A stretch of DNA of 64,000 bases from Planctomyces sp. SH-PL62 (GTDB taxonomy: Bacteria > Planctomycetota > Planctomycetia > Isosphaerales > Isosphaeraceae). Below are positions 17,839 through 26,420 of this stretch, piece after piece (position 1 is the stretch's first letter; each line of letters begins with the position of its first letter). The DNA lies in assembly GCF_001610895.1 (NCBI RefSeq), contig NZ_CP011273.1, positions 868,001 through 932,000 of the forward strand. The letters are read 5' to 3'. Below the pieces are notes generated by a model. It saw only the letters and a list, made by a program, of their open reading frames with translations. It was not told the origin of the DNA and did no database searches. Made by a program: the position numbers and the translations under genes.

Positions 17839-19053
17839 ATGTCGGCCTCATCGAACCGCGCCCGCACGTCGCGTCACACGTTCCGCCCGACGGCGGGCGC
17901 CGACGCCCGCCTCGAAGAGCGGATCGTCATGTCGAACGCGCCCGTGACGCTGCACGAGTACCTGACGATCTCGCAGCGGCTGCTGGCGAACCCGTCGCCC
18001 CGGCTCGCCCGCGTCGTCGGCTTCCCGGCGTTCACGAAGAACGCCCCCGGGGTCCACGAGAACCCCCGGACCATCTACGCCCCGGCGATCCAGACCATCC
18101 GTGGCGGCCAGGCGGTCAACGTCGTGACCACCGACGGCTCCCGGTTCCGGATCCAGCTCGGCTACGTCTCCAACACCCAGCAGACCTCGGCCAACGAGGG
18201 TGCCGCGGGCGCCTACGCGGTCGGCTCGGGCCAGACGGCGCTGAGCATCGCGCAGCCGACCGAGACGCCCCAGCCCCAGGGGACGGTGCGCGTCTACCCC
18301 CGGCCCGACGGCTCCGTCGGCATCATCGTGGACGGCTCGACCTCGAACACCGAGCTGACCATCAACCCGCTCCCCCGGTCGATCCGCAAGGGGTACGCCC
18401 ACAGCTTCGCCTACGGCCAGGCCGAGCAGACCCGCGTCCTGGACGTCAGCTCGATCACGGTCAACAGCGGCTCGATCGCCTCGATCCTCGGCTATCACAC
18501 CGCGAACCTGACCGGCCCGGTCACGGTCAGCGGCAGTGGGGCCATCGACCGGATCGCCTTCCGCTCCATCGGGCCGGGCGGGGCGATCACCACCGGCGGC
18601 GACGTCGACACGCTCGACATCCTCGCCGGCGCCACCCTCAGCGGCGGCTCGATCTCGATCGGCCGCGACCTCAACCTCCTGAACGTCGGCGGCGACCTGG
18701 TGCTGGCGAACGGCAGCAACCTCTTCATCAACCGCGACCTCGGCCTGGTCCCGCAGCCGCCGAAGGGGACCGCGACCGGCTCCAACGTCCTGACCCTGAA
18801 CGTCCCGCTCGTCGGCACCCAGACGACCCAGCAGTTCCCGCCGGTCTCGGGCCTGATCAAGGGGGACGTCGTCATCAACCCCGGCAGCCAGTTCGCGATC
18901 GGCCGGGGGATCGACAATCAGCTCCAGGTGAACGGCAGTTTCACGGGCCTGAGCCATTTCAGCGCCAAGGAGAACAACGTCCCGCCCGACACCACCACCA
19001 CCCCGCCGACGCCGGTCCCGCCGATCCGGATCCTGGGGACCATCACGGCCTGA
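17839..19053 (+). CDS. Exported beta-repeat protein with LE-x-R motif
   Basis: Start at the ATG at 17839, seven bases after GGAGGA. The 404-residue protein has no classical signal peptide but has the planctomycete N-terminal motif LEERIVMS at about residue 30, a form of the LE-x-R motif seen at the start of many large exported planctomycete proteins. The C-terminal half contains short repeats of beta type (SGSIASILGYHTANL, GPVTVSGSGAIDRIAF, GGDVDTLDILAGATLSGG) that resemble a parallel beta helix. The tail is Pro/Thr-rich. Function unknown; probably surface. It ends 24 bases from the convergent ThuA-like gene. Confidence 0.72.
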   Translation: MSASSNRARTSRHTFRPTAGADARLEERIVMSNAPVTLHEYLTISQRLLANPSPRLARVVGFPAFTKNAPGVHENPRTIYAPAIQTIRGGQAVNVVTTDGSRFRIQLGYVSNTQQTSANEGAAGAYAVGSGQTALSIAQPTETPQPQGTVRVYPRPDGSVGIIVDGSTSNTELTINPLPRSIRKGYAHSFAYGQAEQTRVLDVSSITVNSGSIASILGYHTANLTGPVTVSGSGAIDRIAFRSIGPGGAITTGGDVDTLDILAGATLSGGSISIGRDLNLLNVGGDLVLANGSNLFINRDLGLVPQPPKGTATGSNVLTLNVPLVGTQTTQQFPPVSGLIKGDVVINPGSQFAIGRGIDNQLQVNGSFTGLSHFSAKENNVPPDTTTTPPTPVPPIRILGTITA

Positions 19054-19077
19054 CCTGGCCTGACCCCCCGTCGTCGA

Positions 19078-20058
19078 TCAGGGCTTCGGGCCGGCCAGGT
19101 AGGCCGGCTTGAGGTCCTTCTTGAACCCGCCGACGCCCGAGTTGTTGGGCTCGTAAGGTCCGACGAAGTCGGCCTTCACGCCGTCGGCGGGGATCTTCTC
19201 CTCAAGCCCGAGCGCCCAGAAGACGCCGTTGAGGGCCAGCTTCCGCATCGACTCGGCCTTGAAGTCGAAGGGATGGCCCAGGGTCGTGAAGAAGACCCGG
19301 GCGGGCTTGCCGCTCGCGCCGGTGTAGGTCTTCGTCCAGGCGACGGGGTTGGTCTCGGGGAATCGGTCGAACTCCTTCGCGTGGCCCGATTTCAGGGCCT
19401 TGCCGATCAGGAGCCGGGTGCAATCTCCCTCCAGCGCGTCGCCTCCCCCCTCGACGTGGTACAGCCACGAGTAGGTCTCGAACGGCGTCACGCCCCGGAG
19501 GGTGGGGTGTCCGACGGCCGAGGGCTCGGGGGAGACGGCGGTGAGCATCTCCAGTCCGTCGCCGAAGTGGCCGTGGTGGGTGATCCATTTCTGGCCGAAG
19601 ACCTTGCGCTCCCAGGCCTCGTTCATCTCGGCCGCGTGGGGGCCGCCGTCGTACCGGAAGGCGTGGGTGGCGGTGCGGAAGCCCATGATGGGTCGGCCGC
19701 TCTCGGCGTACTTCCGGATCCGGTCGAGCTGGTGGTCGGGCAGCTTGCGGAACCGGGTGTACATGACGACGAGGTCGGCGTCGTCGAGCGCCTCCAGCCC
19801 GGCGATGTTCGTCAGGACGTTCGGGTCGACCTTCCCCTGCTCGTTCAGGGCGTAGCAGACCGAGACGCGGAACCCGTGGGTCTCGTCGAGGATCCTCGCC
19901 AGCATCGGCAGGGACTCCTCGCTGCGATACTCCTCGTCGCCGCTGATGAGGACGACGTGGGGGGCCTCGGCCTTGGCCGGCTCGTCCGCGGCCCTCGCCG
20001 CGAGGGGGAGGAGGAGCAAGCAGGCCGGGCCGAACCAGCGGGAGAACGCGCGCGCCAT
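19078..20058 (-). CDS. Exported ThuA-like domain protein
   Basis: The protein (326 residues) has a signal peptide ending at AARA near residue 23. The remainder is a ThuA-like, class I glutamine-amidotransferase-like domain: VVLISGDEEYRSEESLPML at the N-terminus, the DLVVMYTRFRKLPD segment, and IMGFRTATHAF in place of a catalytic Cys nucleophile loop. Related domains bind sugars or act in trehalose use, and are abundant in planctomycetes. It is likely periplasmic; its substrate is not known. Confidence 0.85.
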   Translation of the reverse strand: MARAFSRWFGPACLLLLPLAARAADEPAKAEAPHVVLISGDEEYRSEESLPMLARILDETHGFRVSVCYALNEQGKVDPNVLTNIAGLEALDDADLVVMYTRFRKLPDHQLDRIRKYAESGRPIMGFRTATHAFRYDGGPHAAEMNEAWERKVFGQKWITHHGHFGDGLEMLTAVSPEPSAVGHPTLRGVTPFETYSWLYHVEGGGDALEGDCTRLLIGKALKSGHAKEFDRFPETNPVAWTKTYTGASGKPARVFFTTLGHPFDFKAESMRKLALNGVFWALGLEEKIPADGVKADFVGPYEPNNSGVGGFKKDLKPAYLAGPKP

Positions 20059-20135
20059 GGGGGGATCCTCGGGTGTGGTGGGCGGTTTCCGCCGTTATAA
20101 GGGCCGCGGGGTCGCGGTGCAACGGGCTTGGCGGG

Positions 20136-21067
20136 TCAGGCGTCCTCGGAGTGCTCGTGGGGGTGGGGGAACGGCTCCAGGTGGACGAGGACGTCGCGGA
20201 CGATCGGGAAGCGGTCGAGGATCCGATCCTTGACCTGATGGCTGATCCGGTGCCCCTCGTCGACGCTCATCGCCGCCGAAACCTGGACATGGATGTCGAC
20301 CAGGTATTCCAGGCCCGTCTTGCGGACCCAGAGCTTGTCGACGTTGCGGACCCGAGGCATGTCGGCGGCGGCCTCGCGGATCGCCTCCACGAACTCCGGC
20401 TCGGCCTGGGCGTCCATCAACTCCTGGGCGCTGGAGACGAGGAGGTGGGTCGCCGAATAGAGGATCACCCCCACGACCGCCAGCGCCGCGAGGCCGTCCA
20501 GGAACGAATAACGGGGGCCGAGGACCCGCACCAGGGCCAGGCTGATGAGCACCGCCAGCGCGCTGAGGGCGTCGGATCGGTGGTCCCAGGCGTTGGCGAT
20601 CAGGGCGCTGGAGCCGAGCCGACGGCCGAGGCGGATCTTGTAGTGGTAGAGCGCCTCCTTGATCACGACGTTGCCGCCGGCGATCAGGAGCGTCCAGAAC
20701 GGCGGGATCTCCGACGTCGGCTCGGGGGGGAAGGACCGCAGGGTGTTCCAGCCGACGAGCAGGGCGGAGACGATCACCAGGACCGCGACGTTCGACCCGG
20801 CGATGGCCTCGGCCCGGGTGTGGCCGTAGGGATGCTCGGCGTCGGCCGGCTTCTGCGCCACGCGGAAGGCCATCAGGACGGCCGACGACGTGAAGACGTC
20901 CCCCAGCGAGTTCACCGCGTCGGAGACCATCGCCAGCGAGCCGCCGACGATCCCCCCGACGAGCTTCGCCCCCCCAACGCCAGGTTGACGACCAGCCCCA
21001 GGCTCGTCGCGCGCACGGCCGCGTCGTAGAGCCGCCGCTTCTCCACCTCAACCACCGGCACGCGCAT
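20136..21067 (-). pseudogene. Cation diffusion facilitator efflux protein, disrupted by a -1 frameshift
   Basis: The main frame from 20136 to about 20965 encodes the CDF family: SDAVNSLGD with metal site residues, HPYGHTRAEA, a second metal site around NAWDHRSDALS, and a cytoplasmic C-terminal domain with VRKTGLEYLVDIHVQV and a His-rich end. The N-terminus, MRVPVVEVEKRRLYDAAVRATSLG, is found in another frame from the ATG at 21065-21067. The two meet at a run of seven C (20969-20975). One extra base there would give an intact 310-residue transporter. CDF proteins export Zn, Co, Fe or Mn in exchange for protons. It is either a real pseudogene or a homopolymer error. Confidence 0.82.
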
Positions 21068-21240
21068 TCGCCGAAGCCCACCGCCGCGAAGACGGCGCAT
21101 CCGCCCCGGCGATCTCCATGATACTCCTCCGGCCGACCCGCCCGAAATCCGAAGTCCCCGCCGGCCCAGCTTCCACCCGCGACCGACCCTCGCCGTCCGG
21201 GCCTCGCGGCGGCCTCCGCGCCCCCCGCCATCGGCTTCGA

Positions 21241-21277
21241 ATTGGGTTCGTTCTCACGCCGTGCGAACGGACCCAAT
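21241..21277. repeat. Inverted repeat in the CDF/propeller intergenic region
   Basis: A 13-bp stem (ATTGGGTTCGTTC at 21241-21253 with GAACGGACCCAAT at 21265-21277, one T-G wobble) closes an 11-base loop. It lies in the 405-base stretch 21068-21472, where no gene is visible. The core GGGTTCGTTC occurs again near 21326-21335. A family of intergenic repeats is possible. Confidence 0.55.
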
Positions 21278-21472
21278 CCGGCGCAAGAGTCTGTAGTGAA
21301 TGAATTTGGGTTCCATGTCGAGGGGCGAGGATCGGGTTCGTTCGGCTATTCTTCCATCGTCCGCGAGTCTTCGACCGGGGGCCGGGGCGACGGGCTCGGG
21401 CCGCGAATCGATCGAGGCCATTAAGACAGGATGGCGCACGCTCGACGGTTGCGAACGGCGGGTCGGGAAAAA

Positions 21473-24088
21473 TCAACGGACCTCGACGCGGACGAGCTTG
21501 CCGTCAACCCACCGGAAGAGGCCTCGCGGTCCGAAGTCGACGAAGAGGGTCCCCTGCAAGCCGACCGTGATCCTCAGGGCGTCTCCCTCGTCCAGCCGCG
21601 AGAGGCCCGTCGCTTCGCTCCATCGCCAGAGCCCGAACGAGCCGTAGTCGATCGCCAGCGTCCCGGCCGGGGTGGTCGCGAAACCTTCGGGGTCGGCGGC
21701 GTTCAGGCGACGGAAGCCCGTCCCCTCGCGCCAGTCCCAGAGCCCGTGCGGGCCGTAATCGACGTACAGGACGCCCCCGGGGCCGGCAGCGAGGCCCTCG
21801 GGGTTCGCCCCGTTGATCCGGCTGACGCCGGCCCCCCGACCCCACCTCCAGAGGCCGTGGGGGCCGAAGTCGATGTAGAGCGCGCCGTCCGGCGCGAACG
21901 CCAGGCCTTCCGGGTTCGCGGCGTTGATCCGACGGAACGAGCCCCCTTCCCGGAGCCAGAGCCCGAACGCACCGTAGTCGACGGCGAGCGCGCCGCCGGG
22001 CCCGACCGCGATCCCCTGGGGGTCGGCGTCGTTGAGCTTGCGGTATGCCCCCGCCGCCCAGGCCCACAGCCCGCGCGGGCCGAGGTCGAGATAGAGGGTC
22101 CCGTCCGCCGCCGAGGCGATCCCCTCGGGATCGTCCGCGTGGATCTGACGGAAGCCGTCTTCGAGCGACCAGCTCCACACGCCGCGATCTCCGCGGTCGA
22201 GGTAGACCGCCGGCGTCGTCGCGGGCACGCCACCGGGCTCGACAACCGTGAAGTGGACCGTCGCGACGTTGGAGAAGAGGTCGCCGTCGCGGATCTGATA
22301 GGTGAACGAGTCGGTCCCCGTGAACCCCGCGTCCGGCTCGTACTCGAACTGCCCCTCGAAGCCCGACGCGATGTGGCCGTGCGCGGGGTTCGTGAGCCGG
22401 TAGACCGTCCCGCGCCCGGCCCCGACCCGGAGGATGTCGTTCGAGTGGAAGCCGATCCCCGCGTCGCCGCCCGGCGGGGGCCAGACGACGAGCTTCCCGC
22501 CGGCCTCGACGCGGTACATGTCGTCCACCGCGATCGGGATCATGTCGGGCTGTTCCACGAACTTCACGACGAACGCGTCGGAGCGGCCGATCGAGGTCAG
22601 GACGTGGGTTCCCGACTCGCTCGGGTCGACATCGACCGCGCCTTCGAAGCGGCCGATGACGAAATACGGGCCGTAGATCCCGGACGTCACGCCGAGTCCC
22701 CGCGCCGAACCGTCTCCGCTCAGGGTTCGCGCGACCTCGACCTCCCCCGAAGAATCCATCCGCCACAGGAACGCGCTGCCGCGGCCGGAATCCTGGAGCA
22801 TGCGAACGCCCGCGCCGGGGTCGAAGTCGACGGCGCCGGCGAACCCTCCCGTCGCCGAGACGCTGAGGTAGATGTCGAACGCGATCGCCTCGACGGCGTC
22901 GTCGCCGGCACCCCCCACGGTCGCGACCCAGTCGAGCGCGCCGGTCTCCAGGTCATACCGCGCGAGGAAGCCGTCGGCCCCCCCCGAGGAGGTCCGCACC
23001 CCCGCGTCCCCCGCCCCGCCGAAGTCCACGCGGCCCTCGAACGCGCCGGAGACGTAATAGAAGCTGGGCCGGTACGGGGTGTACGTGCTGTTGTCGACGA
23101 GGCCCAGGTCGGTGGGACGGTCGTCCCCGGCGCCGCCGAACGTCTGGATTCTGCGGGGATCATAGCCGACGGCCCAGAGGATCACGAGGAAGCCGTCGCG
23201 GCCACCGGCGCTCGTCCGCTCCCTGGACCCGTCGGAGATCCATCGCAGGCCGATCCCGTCCCCGAAGCTGAGGTCGGCGGTCCCCTCGAACGTGCCCAGG
23301 ATGGACGAGCCGGCGGCCTTCACGGCCGCATCGTTCCCGGGCCCGCCGGCGCGGGCGGCCGACGAGAGCGGGGGCCACCAGGTGCCGTCCTGCGCCAGTT
23401 GCACATAGAAGGCGTCCGTCCCTCCCGCCGAGGTCATCGTGCGCGTCGACCCGGCCAGGCGCAGGGAGGGGTCGAAATTGGCCGTCCCGCTGAACGATCC
23501 GACCACGAAGAACAGGTCGCCCCAGGAGTTCGGCGAGAGCCCCAACGCCTCGTCGTCGCCGAGCCCCCCGAAGCCACGGGCCCATTCCAGGGACCCGTCG
23601 CCGGCGCGGAACCGGGCCAGCAGGGCGTCTGTCGCCCCCTCGCTGGTCAGCCGGGTTTCCCCGTACCCCGGGCCGAATTCCACGGAGGCCGAGAAGACCC
23701 CGGCGACGACGACCCCGGAGTCGTCGAAGACGAGGGAGTTGATCCGGTCGTCCCCCGGCCCGCCGAACGACCGGGCCCAGCGCAGGCGTCCCATGCGGTC
23801 GTACGAGGCGATGAACGCGTCCTCGCCCCCCGCACTGGTCCGCGCGACCACCCCCTCGCCCGGGTCGAAATCGACGGTCCCCGTGAACGAGCCGACGACC
23901 CAGGGCCCGCCGAGGATTCCGGCCCGCGCCTCCCGGATCGTGATCGTCCCTTCCCCCCCGACCGCGAACGCCGAGGCGAAGTCGGCGATCGTCGACGGGA
24001 CCGTTCGGTCTTCCAGGGAGTCCCAGGCCAGCCTGCGCGACGGGCGAGAGCGGGGCTTCAAGACGGCGAACGGGGCCTTCCAGAGCAT
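21473..24088 (-). CDS. Exported multi-repeat protein: SBBP-like propeller, Ig-like domain and seven W-rich repeats
   Basis: The 871-residue protein starts at ATG 24086-24088 behind GAAGGTG. Near residue 23 it has SLEDRTVPS, the planctomycete LE-x-R motif. From about 40 to 555 there are propeller-like repeats built on GSFTGTVDFDPG, TSAGGEDAFIA and WARSFGGPGDD. Around 560-650 there is a bacterial Ig/cadherin-like domain with GFTGTDSFTYQIRDGD. The C-terminus has seven repeats of 36-37 residues with DYGPHGLWRW and NAANPEGLA. The architecture is that of a large extracellular surface protein; no enzymatic motif is seen. Two repeats lack the second W. Confidence 0.82.
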   Translation of the reverse strand: MLWKAPFAVLKPRSRPSRRLAWDSLEDRTVPSTIADFASAFAVGGEGTITIREARAGILGGPWVVGSFTGTVDFDPGEGVVARTSAGGEDAFIASYDRMGRLRWARSFGGPGDDRINSLVFDDSGVVVAGVFSASVEFGPGYGETRLTSEGATDALLARFRAGDGSLEWARGFGGLGDDEALGLSPNSWGDLFFVVGSFSGTANFDPSLRLAGSTRTMTSAGGTDAFYVQLAQDGTWWPPLSSAARAGGPGNDAAVKAAGSSILGTFEGTADLSFGDGIGLRWISDGSRERTSAGGRDGFLVILWAVGYDPRRIQTFGGAGDDRPTDLGLVDNSTYTPYRPSFYYVSGAFEGRVDFGGAGDAGVRTSSGGADGFLARYDLETGALDWVATVGGAGDDAVEAIAFDIYLSVSATGGFAGAVDFDPGAGVRMLQDSGRGSAFLWRMDSSGEVEVARTLSGDGSARGLGVTSGIYGPYFVIGRFEGAVDVDPSESGTHVLTSIGRSDAFVVKFVEQPDMIPIAVDDMYRVEAGGKLVVWPPPGGDAGIGFHSNDILRVGAGRGTVYRLTNPAHGHIASGFEGQFEYEPDAGFTGTDSFTYQIRDGDLFSNVATVHFTVVEPGGVPATTPAVYLDRGDRGVWSWSLEDGFRQIHADDPEGIASAADGTLYLDLGPRGLWAWAAGAYRKLNDADPQGIAVGPGGALAVDYGAFGLWLREGGSFRRINAANPEGLAFAPDGALYIDFGPHGLWRWGRGAGVSRINGANPEGLAAGPGGVLYVDYGPHGLWDWREGTGFRRLNAADPEGFATTPAGTLAIDYGSFGLWRWSEATGLSRLDEGDALRITVGLQGTLFVDFGPRGLFRWVDGKLVRVEVR
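21476..22204 (-). repeat. Seven tandem 36-37-residue W-rich protein repeats
   Basis: Each unit has a strand-like [YA]-x-D-x-G-x-x-G-[LV]-W-x-W, an aromatic or basic turn, the segment [IL]-[NH]-x-[AG]-[DN]-P-[EQ]-G and a closing GG-x-L. Units 1 to 5 are close to one another, unit 6 lacks the P-E-G, and unit 7 is truncated. Seven units fit a seven-bladed propeller. Confidence 0.75.
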
Positions 24089-24299
24089 CGCGGCACCTTC
24101 GGCGAGGGTCCGCCTCGGGTCCGATCCCGCGTCGCCGCCGAACCCGATCCGAGGCCGCACCGCGTCGTCCGACCGGGCGAGGTCGGGCGCGCGTCGCTTT
24201 CGTTGTGCCTAAGAGGTTAGAACCGCGCGACCATGAATTCAAGATTGCGCCCGCGAATTCCCAGGGGGCGCGAAAACCGGTGAGGCGTCCTTCCGCGCT

Positions 24300-24620
24300 T
24301 CAGGGGCGGAGCAGGCGATCGAAGGCGGCGCGCCTCAGACCCCGGTGGAGTTCGAGGGACGAGGCGGAGTCGTCGAGGTTCACCCGGAGTTCGAGCCTCT
24401 GGCGGAATTCCCGCTCGCAGGCCTCGTGGTACGCCCAGTCGCGGAGGTCGGCGAAGTGGCGGAAGCCGTAGAGATGGACCATCGCCGCGGCGACGAGGAT
24501 CGCCGCGAGTCCGAGGCGCGAGACGCCGCGGAACCGACCGATCGCCATCCGGAGCGGCAGCCAGATCGCCAAGCCCCAGGCGACGCCGAAGACGAAGACG
24601 AAAAAGCGGGGCCAGCTCAT
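24300..24620 (-). CDS. Small membrane protein of unknown function
   Basis: The 106-residue protein begins MSWPRFFVFVFGVAWGLAIWLPL, a transmembrane helix, followed by a second one (LGLAAILVAAAMVHLYGF). The C-terminal half is charged and probably helical (ADLRDWAYHEACEREFRQRLELRV). I recognise no family. Codon third positions are GC-rich along the frame, as in the neighbours, which supports a real gene. Its C-terminus is followed by about 210 bases without a gene before the large repeat protein. Confidence 0.6.
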   Translation of the reverse strand: MSWPRFFVFVFGVAWGLAIWLPLRMAIGRFRGVSRLGLAAILVAAAMVHLYGFRHFADLRDWAYHEACEREFRQRLELRVNLDDSASSLELHRGLRRAAFDRLLRP

Positions 24621-24712
24621 GGTCGCTCTCGGATGTGGTTGCGGCCCGCCGTCGGCTCGGGCATGATACGGCGCGAACCTTCCCGACGCTTTCGCGTCCA
24701 GGAGACCATTCG

Positions 24713-25135
24713 ATGAAGCCGATCCGCAAGACGTTCGTCCTGGTCGCCGCCGACTGCCCGGTGGAGAGGGGGACGGAGCCGCCCGCGAGGGGAGCGAACC
24801 CGACGGTCGCCCGGATTCAGTATGAATTACTCACCACACGACCGTATACCCTGAGGCTAGAGCACCTCATCCTCGCCGTGCACGTCCGCCGCGCGGGGAT
24901 CTCGGAAGTCGAGGCCGCGCGGAACGCCGAGGCGATCCGCGCCGAGCTGTTCGCGAAGCCCCACCCCTGCATGCGGGCCTCTCCCTTGCCGAAGTCTTAC
25001 GGCTGGGGCGTGCATCACGACGAGGAGGGGCGGATCGCGATCGTCGGGGTCGAGTCGGACGAGTACGCCCGCTTCGCGCGCGGCGAGATCGAGGGCGTGG
25101 ACGTGGTCCTCGCCATGAGGAACAAGCGGGCCTGA
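24713..25135 (+). CDS. DUF6157 family protein
   Basis: The ATG at 24713 sits eight bases after CAGGAG. The 140-residue protein begins MKPIRKTFVLVAADCPVERGTEPP and carries RIQYELLTTRPYTL, CMRASPLPKSYGWGVHHDEEG and VGVESDEYARF, all features of the DUF6157 family in their usual order and length. The function of the family is not known; it is cytoplasmic. It ends 22 bases before the acetyltransferase on the same strand and is probably co-transcribed. Confidence 0.85.
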   Translation: MKPIRKTFVLVAADCPVERGTEPPARGANPTVARIQYELLTTRPYTLRLEHLILAVHVRRAGISEVEAARNAEAIRAELFAKPHPCMRASPLPKSYGWGVHHDEEGRIAIVGVESDEYARFARGEIEGVDVVLAMRNKRA

Positions 25136-25157
25136 CGCCCGGGAGAGGAACGCGGCG

Positions 25158-25661
25158 ATGACGATCATCCGTCCCGAGCGGCCCGGCGACGAGCCGGCGA
25201 TCCGAGCCGTGGTGGCCGCCGCATTCCCCACCGAGGCCGAGGCGCGGTTGGTGGACCTGCTCCGCGAGGCGGGGCGGCTGTCGGTCTCGCTGGTCGCCGA
25301 GGTCGACGGCGAGGTCGTCGGTCATGTCGCGTTCAGCCCGGTGACGGTGGGGCCGGGGGTGATCGGCGCGGGGCTCGCGCCGCTGGCGGTGCGGTCGGCG
25401 AATCGGGGGAGGGGGGTCGGCGGGATGCTGATCGGGGAGGGCCTGGCCGCCTGCTGCACGGCCGGCTTCGGCTGGGCCGTCGTCCTGGGCGAGCCTCGCT
25501 ACTACGCCCGCTTCGGCTTCCGACCCGCGCCGGGCGTGGGGCTGGCCGACGAATACGGCGGCGGCGACGCCTTCCAGGTCGCCGAACTAGTCCCCGGTGC
25601 CTTGCCCGTCGGCGCGGGGCTCGTGCGATACGCGCCGGAGTTCGCCTCGCTGGACGTGTGA
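25158..25661 (+). CDS. GNAT-family N-acetyltransferase, YhbS-like
   Basis: At 167 residues it has the standard GNAT layout. Visible parts are the N-terminal IIRPERPGDEPAIRAVV, strand 4 LAPLAVRSANRGRGVGGMLIGEGL with the acetyl-CoA pyrophosphate loop RGRGVGG, and the strand-5 block AVVLGEPRYYARFGF. The GEPRYYARFGF segment is typical of the YhbS branch. The acceptor substrate is unknown. Its last 75 bases overlap the convergent TPR gene on the other strand. Confidence 0.87.
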   Translation: MTIIRPERPGDEPAIRAVVAAAFPTEAEARLVDLLREAGRLSVSLVAEVDGEVVGHVAFSPVTVGPGVIGAGLAPLAVRSANRGRGVGGMLIGEGLAACCTAGFGWAVVLGEPRYYARFGFRPAPGVGLADEYGGGDAFQVAELVPGALPVGAGLVRYAPEFASLDV

Positions 25662-26237
25662 GGGCGGGCGTCGATCCGCCGGTGCGGACTCGTCGCGGCG
25701 GCGCTCCTCCCACTCCTCCATGACCTGCCGCGCCAGTTCGCTGTCCGGGTCGAGTTCCAGGGCCTCGCGAAGCAAGCCGTCCGCGAGATCCCGGCGGCCC
25801 CGGGCCTCGTGCTCGCGGGCCTGCGCCCAAAGCCGCCTCCGCCGCCACTCCATCAGCAGGCGCCTCGGCTGCTCGTCGTCCGGGTCCACTTCCACGGCCC
25901 TGCGGAAGAATTCTTCCGCCAGGTCCTGCTTCTCCTGGAACTCATAAACGTCGGCCTGGCACCACAGCGGCGCGGGCGAGTCGGGGGCAATCAGGGCCGC
26001 GAATTCGAACCAGATCAGGGCGACCTCCCAGTCCCGCTCCCGGTACGCCAGGTTGCCGATGTAGAGATGCGTGAACACGTCGGTCGGGTCCGCCTGGAGG
26101 GCCCGGGCCAGGGCGTCGCGCGCCTCGGCGAAGCGACCTCGTCGGCTGTACCATCGGCCCAGGATGTGGAGGGCTCGGAAGTCGTCGGGCTGATCCTCGA
26201 GGTAGCGGAGGAGCCTCCGGGGTGCTCGGGTCGGCAT
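25587..26237 (-). CDS. Tetratricopeptide repeat protein
   Basis: The ATG at 26235-26237, preceded by GGAGG, gives 216 residues. Four TPR-like units are visible: ALHILGRWYSRRGRFAEARDALARALQADP, TDVFTHLYIGNLAYRERDWEVALI, and two further pairs of helices around FFRRAVEVDPDDEQPRRLL and LLREALELDPDSELARQ (all shown as key stretches). TPR proteins are scaffolds for protein contacts. The last 75 bases overlap the convergent acetyltransferase gene, and the charged C-terminal tail is encoded in that overlap. Confidence 0.75.
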   Translation of the reverse strand: MPTRAPRRLLRYLEDQPDDFRALHILGRWYSRRGRFAEARDALARALQADPTDVFTHLYIGNLAYRERDWEVALIWFEFAALIAPDSPAPLWCQADVYEFQEKQDLAEEFFRRAVEVDPDDEQPRRLLMEWRRRRLWAQAREHEARGRRDLADGLLREALELDPDSELARQVMEEWEERRRDESAPADRRPPSHVQRGELRRVSHEPRADGQGTGD

Positions 26238-26420
26238 GTCGAGCCTCCGAACGAAAGGGGCCTCGGTGAAGATGGGCCTCGCCTCGGACTGACTCGCAAG
26301 GAGGGAAAAGGTTCGGCCCCACTCCTCAAGCGGGCCCGGCTCGTCGCAGGAGGATTCGGGCGCAGCCGGCCCCTGGTTGCGGTAACGGATCAGCAAGCCG
26401 GCTCCCCAAGGCGTCCGGGA

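Noticed and set aside
21431-24220. Open frame of more than 900 codons opposite the 871-residue repeat protein
   Set aside because: Its composition mirrors the repeats of the real gene on the other strand; no domain or start site fits.
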